The position numbers and the translations under genes are program-made. Under the pieces are notes generated by a model. It ran no database searches. It saw nothing but the letters and a program-made list of their open reading frames with translations, and had not been told where the DNA came from. From contig JABFRB010000019.1 in the NCBI GenBank assembly GCA_013141385.1, positions 248,001-312,000 on the forward strand: a stretch of 64,000 bases of DNA, read 5' to 3'. This document shows, one piece after another, positions 36,382-45,441 of the stretch (positions are counted from its first letter, which is position 1; every line of letters starts with the position of its first letter). The DNA comes from Bacteroidales bacterium. Lineage in GTDB: Bacteria; Bacteroidota; Bacteroidia; Bacteroidales; Tenuifilaceae.

Positions 36382-38018
36382 GGAATAAATAGATCTGTAA
36401 ATTGAAACTTTGTTACATCAAATAACCCTTTGGGGGTTATCTTTAACATTGGAATTACGGAAAGAGCCATAAATGATAATGTCATAAAAGGTGCCTGCAA
36501 CCCACATCCGTCAGCCACAACTTTATTATTTATTTCTTTATACTTATTGGCAATTACATTTCCAGAATCAAACCCCATTAAACCATAAACAGGTAATGCT
36601 AAGCCTATAATATCTATACTATCACAATAGCAAACACCGCCTTTATTCTTAATTATATAGTCTATCGCCCTAAAAATACTCATATCATCAACCCCAACGG
36701 CTATAATATGATGACTGTCATGCGCTATGCTCTCCGCTATTGCTCCCTTGGTTAAACCAAAACCTTTTATTAATCCAACATACAATTCATTACTTTTAAA
36801 TCTATTAACAACTACTATTTTAAGTATATCATTTTCTATGTCTGAAGTTATTTTTCCTTCCTTACTTAGAACGTTTTTCTCAATTACATTAGTTACCAGT
36901 TCTCCTTCTAACACCTCTATTACTTTAACTTTACTCCCCTTGGGCACTAAACACATATTTTCTAAATCAATTGATGGAGAAAATGCATAGTTAGAAATAT
37001 CAGATGTTGTTTCTATAGAAATAAAACCATTTTCAAGAACATTCACTCCATTTATAATATTCGCTTTTACATTTAAATCCTCAAGATTATCAACAATAAT
37101 AAAATCGGCAAGATCTCCTATCTGCAATAAACCCACGTCTAAATTATAATGTTTAATTGGGTTAACAGAAACAACCTGAAGTATATCAAAAATATTATGT
37201 CCTAATTTTAAAGATCTTTTAACTGTATTGTTTATATGACCCAATATAAGATCTTCAGGATGACAATCATCAGTACAAATCATTGTTTGCAAAGGGTGGG
37301 TTGTAATCAAAGAATTTAACGTATTAAAATTTTTGGCAGCACTACCCTCTCGAATCTGAATATTCATTCCTAATGCTAATTTTTCTATTGCTTCATCTAA
37401 TGTGAAACATTCGTGATCCGTTGTTATTCCAGCAGAAATATACTTTTTTAAAGATTCATTAATTAATGCAGGAGCATGACCATCTACGGGTTTCTTATTA
37501 TCTAATGCACTAGAAATTTTTTTCATTATATCTACATCAGAATTAATAACACCGGGGAAATTCATCATTTCTCCAAGGAAATAAATATCTTTCCTTTTCA
37601 TCAATTTTTCTATCTCAGTTGAGTCTATAACTTTATAACAATCATCAAATGGGGATACTGGCACACACGATGGTGCTCCAAAGAAAAATTTTATTTCAGC
37701 AGACTTTGAATTATTAATCATGAAGTCAATACCTTCTACACCTGCCACATTCGCTATTTCATGCGGATCCGCCACAACCGCCACTGTTCCGTGTTTTACG
37801 GCAATCTTCGAAAATGCAGTAGGAACTAACATCGAACTCTCGATGTGAATATGGGAATCCACAAAGCCGGGTAAAATTATTGGCCCAGTAACGCTATCAT
37901 CAGGTTCAATACAATCAATCCTGCCATTTTTCAATATTATTCTGCCTGGAATTACAATCTTTGCAATTGGATCATATATAATTCCCTCGATCACACTCGC
38001 TTTTTTCACACCTACCAT
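36378..38018 (-). CDS. ade: Adenine deaminase
   Basis: 546 residues. Metal-binding motifs of the amidohydrolase superfamily are present: DSHIHIESSM, DPHEIANVAG, and CTDDCHPEDL. The C-terminal domain carries IAESIAHDSHHIIAVGVDD, specific to the Ade (YicP) family. The enzyme converts adenine to hypoxanthine in purine salvage. The parS-like sites lie in the 115-bp gap upstream. uvrC overlaps its end by 4 bp, so the two are translationally coupled. Confidence 0.95.
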   Translation of the reverse strand: MVGVKKASVIEGIIYDPIAKIVIPGRIILKNGRIDCIEPDDSVTGPIILPGFVDSHIHIESSMLVPTAFSKIAVKHGTVAVVADPHEIANVAGVEGIDFMINNSKSAEIKFFFGAPSCVPVSPFDDCYKVIDSTEIEKLMKRKDIYFLGEMMNFPGVINSDVDIMKKISSALDNKKPVDGHAPALINESLKKYISAGITTDHECFTLDEAIEKLALGMNIQIREGSAAKNFNTLNSLITTHPLQTMICTDDCHPEDLILGHINNTVKRSLKLGHNIFDILQVVSVNPIKHYNLDVGLLQIGDLADFIIVDNLEDLNVKANIINGVNVLENGFISIETTSDISNYAFSPSIDLENMCLVPKGSKVKVIEVLEGELVTNVIEKNVLSKEGKITSDIENDILKIVVVNRFKSNELYVGLIKGFGLTKGAIAESIAHDSHHIIAVGVDDMSIFRAIDYIIKNKGGVCYCDSIDIIGLALPVYGLMGFDSGNVIANKYKEINNKVVADGCGLQAPFMTLSFMALSVIPMLKITPKGLFDVTKFQFTDLFIP

Positions 38019-38085
38019 ATTAAAATACTTAAACCTTACTAAAAAACAATATTATATAACCTCTTGATTAATAGTTATATATTTT

Positions 38086-38132
38086 TGCTCCACGTGGAAC
38101 AAGAATAAAAAACATCGCGCTCCACGTGGAGC
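38086..38132. promoter_or_regulatory. Two parS-like CACGTG palindromes after mnmG
   Basis: Site 1 (38086-38101) reads TGCTCCACGTGGAACA, 13 of 16 matching the classic parS consensus TGTTTCACGTGAAACA. Site 2 (38119-38132) is the perfect 14-bp palindrome GCTCCACGTGGAGC. Their centres are 32 bp apart, about three helical turns, so they face the same side of the DNA. parS sites near gidA/mnmG are known in other bacteria. Alternatively site 2 could be a terminator stem with an ACGT loop, but two repeated CACGTG cores argue for protein binding. Confidence 0.55.
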
Positions 38133-38133
38133 T

Positions 38134-39999
38134 TTATCTACCAAAATAAATTAAAAGTACATTTATATCCGTGGGCGACACCCCGGAAATTCTTTTTGCT
38201 TCTCCTATTGATTTTGGTTTTTGCTTTGCTAATTTTTGTCGTGCCTCAGTACTTAACGATTCAAGTTTGGAGAAGTCAAAGTCTGGATTAATGGTTATAT
38301 ATTCCAATTTATCAAACTTGTCGGCAAGAAGTTTCTCCTTTTCTATATAATCAAAATACTTAATTTTTGTTTCAACACAATCTATAATTTCATTTTCAAA
38401 AATCATATTATTGAAAAAGGTTGTGTTTTCACATTCTGCTAATATTCCTCTAAGTGAAACCTCTGGTCTCAATAAAACCTCTCTCAAGTTTCTCTTTTGA
38501 GTTATTGCAACACTACCTACTCGCTTTAAATAATTATTTATTTCATTTGGTTCAATATGTTTTGAATCGATTGCCTTACTTAAATCAGCAATCTTTTCAT
38601 ACTTTAATCTAAATTCACGGGCTCTCTCACCGATAACCAATCCTAATTGTTCTGCAATTGGTGTTAATCTCTCATCAGCATTATCCTGTCTTATCAATAA
38701 TCGAAACTCTGCCCTACTGGTAAATACTCTATATGGTTCATCAACGCCTTTTGTTACAAGATCGTCAATCATAACGCCAATATAACCCTGATCTCTTTTT
38801 ATAATAAGTTCCTGCTGATTGGTTGTTTTTAAGTGTGCGTTAATTCCAGCAATAATTCCTTGTCCTGCGGCTTCCTCATAACCCGTAGTACCATTTATTT
38901 GCCCAGCAAAAAACAAATTATCTATCAGTTTAGACTCCATGGTATGCTTTAATTGTGTTGGCTGGAAAAAATCATATTCTATTGCATAACCTGGGCGGAG
39001 TATATTGACATCTTCAAATCCTTCAATTAAAGTTAGTGCTCTGTATTGAACATCTATGGGTAATGATGAACTGAAGCCATTCAGATACATTTCATATGTA
39101 CTAATTCCATCTGGCTCTAAAAACAATTGATGTGAAGTCTTTTCTGAAAAAGTATTCACTTTATCTTCAATACTTGGGCAATATCTTGGGCCAACCCCCT
39201 TAATTCTACCTGAAAATAGAGGAGAATCTAAAAATCCTTTTTTCAATTCCTCGTGTACACTTAAATTCGTGTGAGCAATAAAGCAACTTTTTCTCTCAAG
39301 GCAACTCTTAACTTCCTTTAAAAAAGAAAACTTTCCCTCCTCATCTGACCTCTGTTCAATTAGTTTGTTATAGTTAACAGATCGACCATCAATTCTTACA
39401 GGAGTTCCCGTTTTCATTCTTCCAATTTCAAATCCTTTGTCTTTTAAAAGTTCCGATAGTCCATATGAAGACAACTCACCTATTCTTCCTCCCGGAAAAC
39501 TTGTTTTTCCTATATGAATTAATCCATTTAAAAAGGTTCCATTAGTTAAAATAATCGCTTTTGTATTAAAGTAGTTCCCGTTTTTTGTTTTTAACCCTGT
39601 TAGTTTATTTGATTTAAAATCTATATCTACAACCTCATCCTGCAATAACAATAAATTAGATATTTGTTCTAATTTCTTCCGCCATTCAATTGAGAATAAT
39701 ATTCTATCACATTGTGCTCTTGGACTCCACATTGCAGCACCTTTTGATGTATTTAACATCCTGAAATGAATAGTTGTCAAATCTGTTACTATTCCAGTAT
39801 ATCCTCCCAGCGCATCTATTTCTCTGACTATTTGCCCCTTTCCAACTCCACCAATAGCAGGGTTACAACTCATCTGTGCTAGCTTCGTTAAATCCATGCT
39901 TATTAGCAACACTTTTGATCCAAGATTTGCTGCTGCTGCTGCTGCCTCACATCCAGCATGACCACCCCCAACAACAATAATATCGAAACTGTTATTCAT
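38134..39999 (-). CDS. mnmG: tRNA uridine-5-carboxymethylaminomethyl modification enzyme MnmG
   Basis: 621 residues. The FAD-binding motif is IIVVGGGHAGCEAAAAAANLG at the N-terminus, followed by SCNPAIGGVGKGQIVREIDALGG, a MnmG signature, and the C-terminal helical domain with ISGVSPTDINVLLIYFGR. With MnmE it installs the cmnm5 group on wobble uridine. The start overlaps the end of ybeY by 8 bp. Length is normal. Confidence 0.97.
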   Translation of the reverse strand: MNNSFDIIVVGGGHAGCEAAAAAANLGSKVLLISMDLTKLAQMSCNPAIGGVGKGQIVREIDALGGYTGIVTDLTTIHFRMLNTSKGAAMWSPRAQCDRILFSIEWRKKLEQISNLLLLQDEVVDIDFKSNKLTGLKTKNGNYFNTKAIILTNGTFLNGLIHIGKTSFPGGRIGELSSYGLSELLKDKGFEIGRMKTGTPVRIDGRSVNYNKLIEQRSDEEGKFSFLKEVKSCLERKSCFIAHTNLSVHEELKKGFLDSPLFSGRIKGVGPRYCPSIEDKVNTFSEKTSHQLFLEPDGISTYEMYLNGFSSSLPIDVQYRALTLIEGFEDVNILRPGYAIEYDFFQPTQLKHTMESKLIDNLFFAGQINGTTGYEEAAGQGIIAGINAHLKTTNQQELIIKRDQGYIGVMIDDLVTKGVDEPYRVFTSRAEFRLLIRQDNADERLTPIAEQLGLVIGERAREFRLKYEKIADLSKAIDSKHIEPNEINNYLKRVGSVAITQKRNLREVLLRPEVSLRGILAECENTTFFNNMIFENEIIDCVETKIKYFDYIEKEKLLADKFDKLEYITINPDFDFSKLESLSTEARQKLAKQKPKSIGEAKRISGVSPTDINVLLIYFGR

Positions 40000-40420
40000 A
40001 TTTTGTGGAAAATAATTCTAAACATTTGTTTTCATTTTCTCTCATTATTGTTTTATCTAATTCCTCTTTATCCTTAAATCCAAGTAAATGTAATATACCA
40101 TGAATTATTACTCTTAATAATTCATTATTAAAAGAAACATCATATATTTTTGAATTTTCTAAAACTGTATCAAGAGAGATAAAGATATCCCCTTCGATTT
40201 TTCTCTCATGCGAGTAATCAAAAGTAATTATATCAGTAAAGTAATTATGGTTTAAGTATTGCTTATTAATTTCAAGAATGTAAGCGTCGTTTGAAAAAAT
40301 AATTGTAATGTGACCTATTTCCTTTTCGTAATTTGATGATACTTCTTTAATCCAATTAGAAATCTTCCGTTTATTCTTTAATTTGTATTTATTTTGATGA
40401 TTCGTAAAATATATCGCCAT
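39992..40420 (-). CDS. ybeY: Endoribonuclease YbeY (rRNA maturation factor)
   Basis: 142 residues. The metal site reads IIHGILHLLGFKDKEE: two His as in all YbeY, while the third His of the E. coli motif (HGxLHLxGYDH) is replaced by KDK. This form with Asp is what I recall for Bacteroidota, so it is a lineage feature rather than a defect. YbeY acts in 16S rRNA 3' processing and ribosome quality control. It lies between the RsbW-like kinase (6 bp) and mnmG (8-bp overlap). Confidence 0.93.
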   Translation of the reverse strand: MAIYFTNHQNKYKLKNKRKISNWIKEVSSNYEKEIGHITIIFSNDAYILEINKQYLNHNYFTDIITFDYSHERKIEGDIFISLDTVLENSKIYDVSFNNELLRVIIHGILHLLGFKDKEELDKTIMRENENKCLELFSTKYE

Positions 40421-40426
40421 GTTTTA

Positions 40427-40822
40427 TCATATCTTAAAAATTAACTCTACTTGTGTTCCTGTATCATTAAAAATTAAATTATCGGCTAATTTTTTCATTA
40501 AAAAAACTCCCCTTCCAGAAATATTCTCAATGTTTTCAGGCGTTGTTGGATCGGGAACATTGCTAAAATCGAACCCACGTCCTTGATCGGAAATTGAAAT
40601 ATGTAAATTCGGTTTTTCGTAATAAATTTCAATCATTACCTTTTTGGAATGATCTAACTTGTTTCCATGAACTATCGAGTTATTAACCGCTTCAATCGTT
40701 GCTATTAAAATTTTCCCGTATATATCTGACGAAATTTTGATTTCATCAGATATTTCATCAATTATTTTTTCAACATAGCAAATATTCTCAACTTTGCTAT
40801 CTATTGTTAATTGTTTTTTCAT
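40427..40822 (-). CDS. ATP-binding protein of the RsbW/SpoIIAB anti-sigma kinase type
   Basis: 131 residues forming a single GHKL ATPase domain: N box EAVNNSIVHGNKLD, G1 DQGRGFDF, G2 GRGVFLMKKLAD. There is no membrane or sensor part. Relatives phosphorylate an anti-anti-sigma (STAS) protein and bind a sigma factor. No STAS or sigma gene is adjacent; the gene sits in a fixed ybeY-mnmG context, so its partners are unknown. A SpoIIE-type phosphatase is encoded 12 kb away. Confidence 0.85.
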   Translation of the reverse strand: MKKQLTIDSKVENICYVEKIIDEISDEIKISSDIYGKILIATIEAVNNSIVHGNKLDHSKKVMIEIYYEKPNLHISISDQGRGFDFSNVPDPTTPENIENISGRGVFLMKKLADNLIFNDTGTQVELIFKI

Positions 40823-40890
40823 CAGGCAACATTAAAATTATCTTAGTTATACTAACTAAAAAGATAAATAGTTTCGAATTTTTATAAAAA

Positions 40891-42099
40891 CTACTTTTCG
40901 CTTTTTCTAAACCACTTAGAAGGATCTTCAGTCTTGTTTTCATTCCAAAGTTCGAAATGCAATATTGAAGTTTCTTCTCCTCTTTGCAAACTTATTTCTC
41001 CTATTTTTTGATAAGTATTTATTTCCTGACCAATCGCAACATTTATTTTTGTTAAGTTTGTATAAACTGTAAGATACCGACCATGTCTAATAATTATTGC
41101 AAGATTAGAACCAGGTACTTTAAATATTTTTCTTACTTCTCCCTTAAAAATTGAAAAAACATCAGATTTTTGAGATAGCGTAATATCAATTCCATTGTTT
41201 TTTATCTTAACTTCTTTTAAAACAGGATGAAATGACTCCCCGTAATTTCCTGTTACTATCCCACCATTTATGGGAAGATTAAATTTACCAATATTATCTC
41301 TAAAATTATTACTTAATAATATTCTTACTTCTTGTGTATTTACATTCCTATTTTCTGCCTCCCGCTTAGCCTCTTCTTCAATCAATCTTTTGATTTCATC
41401 ATTTATTTTTTTCGATATCTTTTTTTGTTCTTCTAATTCACTTAACAACTCAGATTTCTTTTTACTTAATTCATTAATTTTTTGTAAACACAAACCTTCT
41501 TCTTTTTTTAAGGCAACAACTTCATACTCTTTTTCCGTTTGTTTTTTGCTTAGCATGTTAAGGTTATCGCTTAACTTCTCATTCACTTCTTTTATTACAT
41601 TTATTGTATTATAATATCTACTGACTAATTTCTTTTTATAATTAAAAATTTGTTGATAATATTTGATTCTTTTATATGCTTGATTAAAATCCTTAGCTGT
41701 TAAAATAAGTAATAATAAAACATTTTTGTTCTTTGAGTTTTGATTAAATAAAATAATCCTTTTATAATCGTTTTTGATTAAGCCTATCTGTTGATTTAAA
41801 CTATCAATTTTTCCTTTTTGTAAATAAATTTTATCTTTTAATTGATCGCTTTCATTATCTATTTGCTTAATTAAGCTATTCTTTAATTCTATTTTCTTCT
41901 TAGTTAGCCTAACACTGTTTAATGATTTTTTGCTTTCCTTTTCAGTTTTTACAAGGAGATTCGAAATGGCATCAATCTCCTTTTCTATTTCTTTTTTTTT
42001 CTTACTTAGTTCATTTATTTGTTGTGAATATAAATTATTCACTACTAATAAAATTACTAGTACCAAAAGCACAAAACGTTTATCTTTTAAAAAAACCAT
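40891..42099 (-). CDS. EnvC-like murein hydrolase activator (coiled coil plus M23 domain)
   Basis: 402 residues. An N-terminal signal segment (FVLLVLVILLVVNNLYSQQ) is followed by two long coiled-coil stretches (about 25-105 and 155-245) and a LytM/M23 domain (about 275-395). In the M23 part the zinc-ligand positions are changed (GNYGESFHPVLKEVKIKNNGIDI and HFELW), so it is probably inactive and activates amidases, as EnvC does. It acts in the periplasm at septum or cell separation. It starts 9 bp after dut. Confidence 0.88.
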   Translation of the reverse strand: MVFLKDKRFVLLVLVILLVVNNLYSQQINELSKKKKEIEKEIDAISNLLVKTEKESKKSLNSVRLTKKKIELKNSLIKQIDNESDQLKDKIYLQKGKIDSLNQQIGLIKNDYKRIILFNQNSKNKNVLLLLILTAKDFNQAYKRIKYYQQIFNYKKKLVSRYYNTINVIKEVNEKLSDNLNMLSKKQTEKEYEVVALKKEEGLCLQKINELSKKKSELLSELEEQKKISKKINDEIKRLIEEEAKREAENRNVNTQEVRILLSNNFRDNIGKFNLPINGGIVTGNYGESFHPVLKEVKIKNNGIDITLSQKSDVFSIFKGEVRKIFKVPGSNLAIIIRHGRYLTVYTNLTKINVAIGQEINTYQKIGEISLQRGEETSILHFELWNENKTEDPSKWFRKSEK

Positions 42100-42108
42100 T
42101 TTCTGAAT

Positions 42109-42543
42109 TTATCCAATACCTGTATGCCCAAAACCACCATCCCCTCTATTCGTTTCTGTAATATGATCAACATTAATAAATTCTACATGTTCATATTTAG
42201 CAAATATCATCTGACAAATACGCTCTCCATCTTCAATTATCACTTCTTCTTGACTAAGATTTATCAATATTACTCCTATTTCACCCCTATAATCAGAATC
42301 AATTGTTCCGGGTGAATTTAGCACTGTAAGACCCTTCTTTAAGGCTAATCCACTTCTTGGGCGTACTTGTGCTTCATATCCGATAGGAATCTCGATAAAC
42401 AACCCTGTCTTAACCAATGCTCTTTCAAAGGGCCTTAATATTATTGATTCAACTAAATCTGCTCTTAAATCCAATCCTGCACTATACTGCGTTGAATAGG
42501 TTGGATTTTCATGTCTCGATTTATTTATTATATTAACTTTCAT
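42109..42543 (-). CDS. dut: dUTP diphosphatase
   Basis: 144 residues, with the five trimeric dUTPase motifs recognisable: AGLDLRAD (1), [10 protein letters not shown] (2), [21 protein letters not shown] (3), ERICQMIF (4) and [10 protein letters not shown] (5). It hydrolyses dUTP to dUMP and pyrophosphate, keeping uracil out of DNA and feeding thymidylate synthesis. All catalytic residues are present. It heads the dut-envC pair. Confidence 0.97.
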   Translation of the reverse strand: MKVNIINKSRHENPTYSTQYSAGLDLRADLVESIILRPFERALVKTGLFIEIPIGYEAQVRPRSGLALKKGLTVLNSPGTIDSDYRGEIGVILINLSQEEVIIEDGERICQMIFAKYEHVEFINVDHITETNRGDGGFGHTGIG

Positions 42544-42562
42544 TTTTTCTTATTAAATAATC

Positions 42563-42685
42563 TTACATTTTCTCAACAGCCAATCCCTTTGCTTTTAGAA
42601 ATAAAAGAAATATGGGTAGCTTGAATTGTACATCCACGTAATTTCTAATCTTGGTAAAAATATACTGAAAAAATATAAATAAAAA
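42563..42685 (-). pseudogene. Coding-like remnant upstream of dut (possible 3' end of a flippase gene)
   Basis: An open frame of 40 codons on the minus strand, without ATG and bounded upstream by two stop codons, reads QYIFTKIRNYVDVQFKLPIF and on to LKAKGLAVEKM before a stop 19 bp from dut. The amino-acid mix looks like real coding sequence. In many Bacteroidota a polysaccharide flippase gene precedes dut, so this may be its 3' remnant; that link is from remembered synteny and not proven. It might also be chance. Confidence 0.3.
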
Positions 42686-42767
42686 TTATTAGTGAAATTA
42701 TTCTATACAATTAAATTATTCTCTTATCTAATGAATAATTATTTATTTAGTAAAAGAAGCATTAATA

Positions 42768-42799
42768 TTGTATAAATAATTTTCTGTTCTGTATTTTTG
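42768..42799 (+). promoter_or_regulatory. Bacteroidota-type promoter for the cyclophilin-pheS unit
   Basis: TTG at 42768-42770 and TATTTTTG (TAnnTTTG) at 42792-42799 are separated by 21 bp, within the usual spacing. The ATG of the cyclophilin gene is 38 bp downstream. This is the best promoter match I found in the window. Confidence 0.55.
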
Positions 42800-42836
42800 C
42801 ATCATTTTAATATCAAACCTTTAACTAACTGTTTTT

Positions 42837-43640
42837 ATGGTTCGCAAACTCATTTTTCTTTCTATAATTATCTCTGTTTTTACGTTTTGTAATAGAGTTA
42901 CCAAAGATGATTCCCATTACATAAAAATCATTACAGATAAAGGTGAAATTGAAGTCAAGCTTTATAACCAAACACCTAAACATAGGGATAATTTCTTAAA
43001 ACTATCCAATGAAAATTTTTTTAATGATCAAATTTTTCATCGCATCATAGACAATTTTGTTGTTCAAGGAGGAGATCCATCAACTATAACTGCTAAACCA
43101 GACTCACTTTATGGTAATAACGATTCTGGTTATTTAATTGATAATGAAATAATTGATAGTTTAATTCATAAAAGAGGGGCTGTTGGTATGGCTCGAGATG
43201 GCGATGATATTAATCCCGAAAAAAAATCCTCCGGTTCACAATTCTATTTAGTTAAAGGAAAAGTTTATACAAATTCTCAACTAGATGAATTAGAAAAGAA
43301 AAGAGACTCTAAAAATAAATCTAATCTTTATAAAAAACTTCTTCAAGAAAAAATATCATCATTTAGTAATCAAAAAATGATTGATACTATTTCCATTTCA
43401 TTGGATGTTAGTATGGCAATTGATTCTATTTGGGAAAATTATCCTAAGTATAAATTTACAGACAAACAACGCAAAATTTATACTACAATTGGAGGTATAC
43501 CACATCTCGATGGTAACTACACTGTTTTTGGTGAAATAATTAAAGGTTTAAATATTGTTGACGAACTTTCATCCGTTCAAACTGATAAAAATGATAGACC
43601 TTTACAAGATATTAAATTTAGTGCTTCTGTAATAAAATAG
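42837..43640 (+). CDS. Cyclophilin-type peptidyl-prolyl isomerase, lipoprotein
   Basis: 267 residues. Lipoprotein signal with lipobox FTFC (Cys18), so it is anchored on the periplasmic side. The cyclophilin fold is seen in ITDKGEIEVKLYNQTPKHRDNF, IFHRIIDNFVVQGGDP and GSQFYLVKG. A helical insertion of about 60 residues (about 145-210) separates the last strands (YTVFGEIIKGLNIVDEL). Insertions of this kind are usual in Bacteroidota periplasmic cyclophilins. It is 7 bp upstream of pheS and has a good promoter. Confidence 0.88.
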   Translation: MVRKLIFLSIIISVFTFCNRVTKDDSHYIKIITDKGEIEVKLYNQTPKHRDNFLKLSNENFFNDQIFHRIIDNFVVQGGDPSTITAKPDSLYGNNDSGYLIDNEIIDSLIHKRGAVGMARDGDDINPEKKSSGSQFYLVKGKVYTNSQLDELEKKRDSKNKSNLYKKLLQEKISSFSNQKMIDTISISLDVSMAIDSIWENYPKYKFTDKQRKIYTTIGGIPHLDGNYTVFGEIIKGLNIVDELSSVQTDKNDRPLQDIKFSASVIK

Positions 43641-43647
43641 TATTTAA

Positions 43648-44667
43648 ATGAAACTAAAAATTCAAGAAATAGATCTGGAAATTAACTCCTTTTCTCCTTC
43701 AAATTTAGACGAAATTGAGGCTTTTCGTATTAAAATGCTTGGTAAAAAAGGTTTAATAACCTCTTTGTTCTCAGATTTTCGTGATATTCCAGCCGATGAG
43801 AAAAAGGAGTTCGGCCAAGTAATAAATACTTTAAAAAATAAAGTTGTTGAAATAATTGATTCTTCTAAATTAAATTTCAAGGACAAAAGTATTAGAAACA
43901 ATTCAATTGATTTATCTCTTCAACAAGAATCATTTTTCATGGGTTCTCGTCATCCAATATCTCTTATTAAGAATGAATTATATTCAATTTTTGAAAAATT
44001 AGGATTTTCATTATCCGAAGGTCCAGAGATTGAGGATGATTGGCATGTTTTCTCAGCTCTTAATTTTCCGAAAGAACATCCTGCCCGAGATATGCAGGAC
44101 ACATTCTTTATCGAAAAAAATCCTGATATTCTTCTTAGAACCCATACGTCCTCCGTTCAAGTTCGAAGTATGGAAAACGATAAACTACCAATACGTGTAA
44201 TTTGTCCAGGACGTGTTTTCCGTAACGAAGCAATTTCGGCAAGAGCACATTGTATTTTTCATCAAATTGAAGGTTTATATATAGACAAGGGTGTTTCATT
44301 TTCAGATTTAAAACAAACATTACTGTTTTTCTCTAGGGAATTATTTGGTTCTGACACAAATATTCGCCTTCGTCCCTCTTTCTTTCCATTTACAGAACCA
44401 TCTGCAGAAATGGATATTACATGTAAACTCTGTGGCGGAAAAGGTTGTTCCGTTTGTAAACATACTGGTTGGTTAGAGGTACTTGGTTGTGGTATGGTTG
44501 ATCCAAGGGTGCTTGAATTAAACAATATTGATAGTAAAATTTATTCTGGCTATGCATTTGGTATAGGTCTTGAACGTCTAGCTATGCTTAAATACCAAGT
44601 TAAAGACTTAAGATTATACTTTGAAAATGATATTCGTTTTTTAAATAATTTTAAGAACTATTTATAA
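43648..44667 (+). CDS. pheS: Phenylalanine-tRNA ligase alpha subunit
   Basis: 339 residues. The N-terminal coiled coil is followed by the class II catalytic core: motif 2 in RVICPGRVFRNEAISARAH, motif 3 in YAFGIGLERLAML. A Cys-rich loop (CKLCGGKGCSVC, then GWLEVLGCGMVDP) is usual in this subunit. It pairs with PheT, which is not in the window. Cotranscribed with the cyclophilin gene. Confidence 0.97.
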   Translation: MKLKIQEIDLEINSFSPSNLDEIEAFRIKMLGKKGLITSLFSDFRDIPADEKKEFGQVINTLKNKVVEIIDSSKLNFKDKSIRNNSIDLSLQQESFFMGSRHPISLIKNELYSIFEKLGFSLSEGPEIEDDWHVFSALNFPKEHPARDMQDTFFIEKNPDILLRTHTSSVQVRSMENDKLPIRVICPGRVFRNEAISARAHCIFHQIEGLYIDKGVSFSDLKQTLLFFSRELFGSDTNIRLRPSFFPFTEPSAEMDITCKLCGGKGCSVCKHTGWLEVLGCGMVDPRVLELNNIDSKIYSGYAFGIGLERLAMLKYQVKDLRLYFENDIRFLNNFKNYL

Positions 44668-44730
44668 CTCATTTTTTTCTTAATTAACCAAGTTTAAAAT
44701 GATCTTTAAGTTATATTTACCTTAAATATT

Positions 44731-45441
44731 ATGAATAACACAATGGAAGAGAATTTTCATTTATGTAAGGGTTGTTCTTGTACTGAATCATCCATCTTTA
44801 ATTCCCTCAATTCAGAAGATTTAGATTTTATTGATAAAAATAAATCTATTAATTCCTATAAAAAGGGTGATGTTCTTTACCGAGAAGGTAATAGGATATC
44901 AGGGTGCTATTGTGTCAATTCTGGTATTCTAAAGATTTACAAAACTGGCTTTGATGGCAAAGAACAAATTATTGCTTTTGCACAAAAAGGTGATATTACT
45001 GGTTATAGATCTGTTCTTAGCAATGAACCTGCCTGTACAACAGCAGAAGTTATTGAAGATGCTTCAATTTGTTTTATACCTTCAAGCATCATGTTCTCTT
45101 TTGTAAAAAAGAACTCCGATTTTGCTCTATCATTAATGCAACTTACTTGTAAGGAATTAAATCAAGCAAATAGTTATATCAAAGATATTGCTCAAAAAAC
45201 TGTTAGAGAACGCTTAGCCGAAGTTCTTATTATGCTTGAAGATACATTTGGAAAGGACAATGAAGGTTTCCTTACAATTTCCTTAACCAGAGCAGAGTTA
45301 TCCAATATAGTTGGAACCGCCACTGAATCTGTTATTCGTTTACTTTCCGATCTCAAAAATGACAAGATTATTTCTATTTCGGGCAAACGTATTAAAATTT
45401 TGAATAGACCCGAACTCAACAAAATCTCGAATCCTTACTAA
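44731..45441 (+). CDS. Crp/Fnr family transcriptional regulator
   Basis: 236 residues. A cyclic-nucleotide-binding-type domain (about 30-140; [20 protein letters not shown]) precedes a winged helix (about 165-225; [24 protein letters not shown]). The N-terminus carries a CxxCxC motif (Cys12, Cys15, Cys17), and more cysteines lie in the sensor domain. This may hold an iron-sulphur cluster or a redox switch as in FNR, but spacing differs from E. coli FNR. The gene converges on ruvB with a 4-bp overlap and no terminator between. Confidence 0.9.
   Translation: MNNTMEENFHLCKGCSCTESSIFNSLNSEDLDFIDKNKSINSYKKGDVLYREGNRISGCYCVNSGILKIYKTGFDGKEQIIAFAQKGDITGYRSVLSNEPACTTAEVIEDASICFIPSSIMFSFVKKNSDFALSLMQLTCKELNQANSYIKDIAQKTVRERLAEVLIMLEDTFGKDNEGFLTISLTRAELSNIVGTATESVIRLLSDLKNDKIISISGKRIKILNRPELNKISNPY

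Noticed and set aside
38119-38132. Site 2 as a simple terminator of mnmG
   Set aside because: A 5-bp stem with an ACGT loop and T run seven bases away is weak, and the second copy of the core points to protein binding; kept as an alternative only.
40826-40885. Palindrome TTAGTTATACTAACTAA between the RsbW-like and EnvC-like genes
   Set aside because: No T run follows in either transcribed direction and it is short, so neither terminator nor operator is supported.
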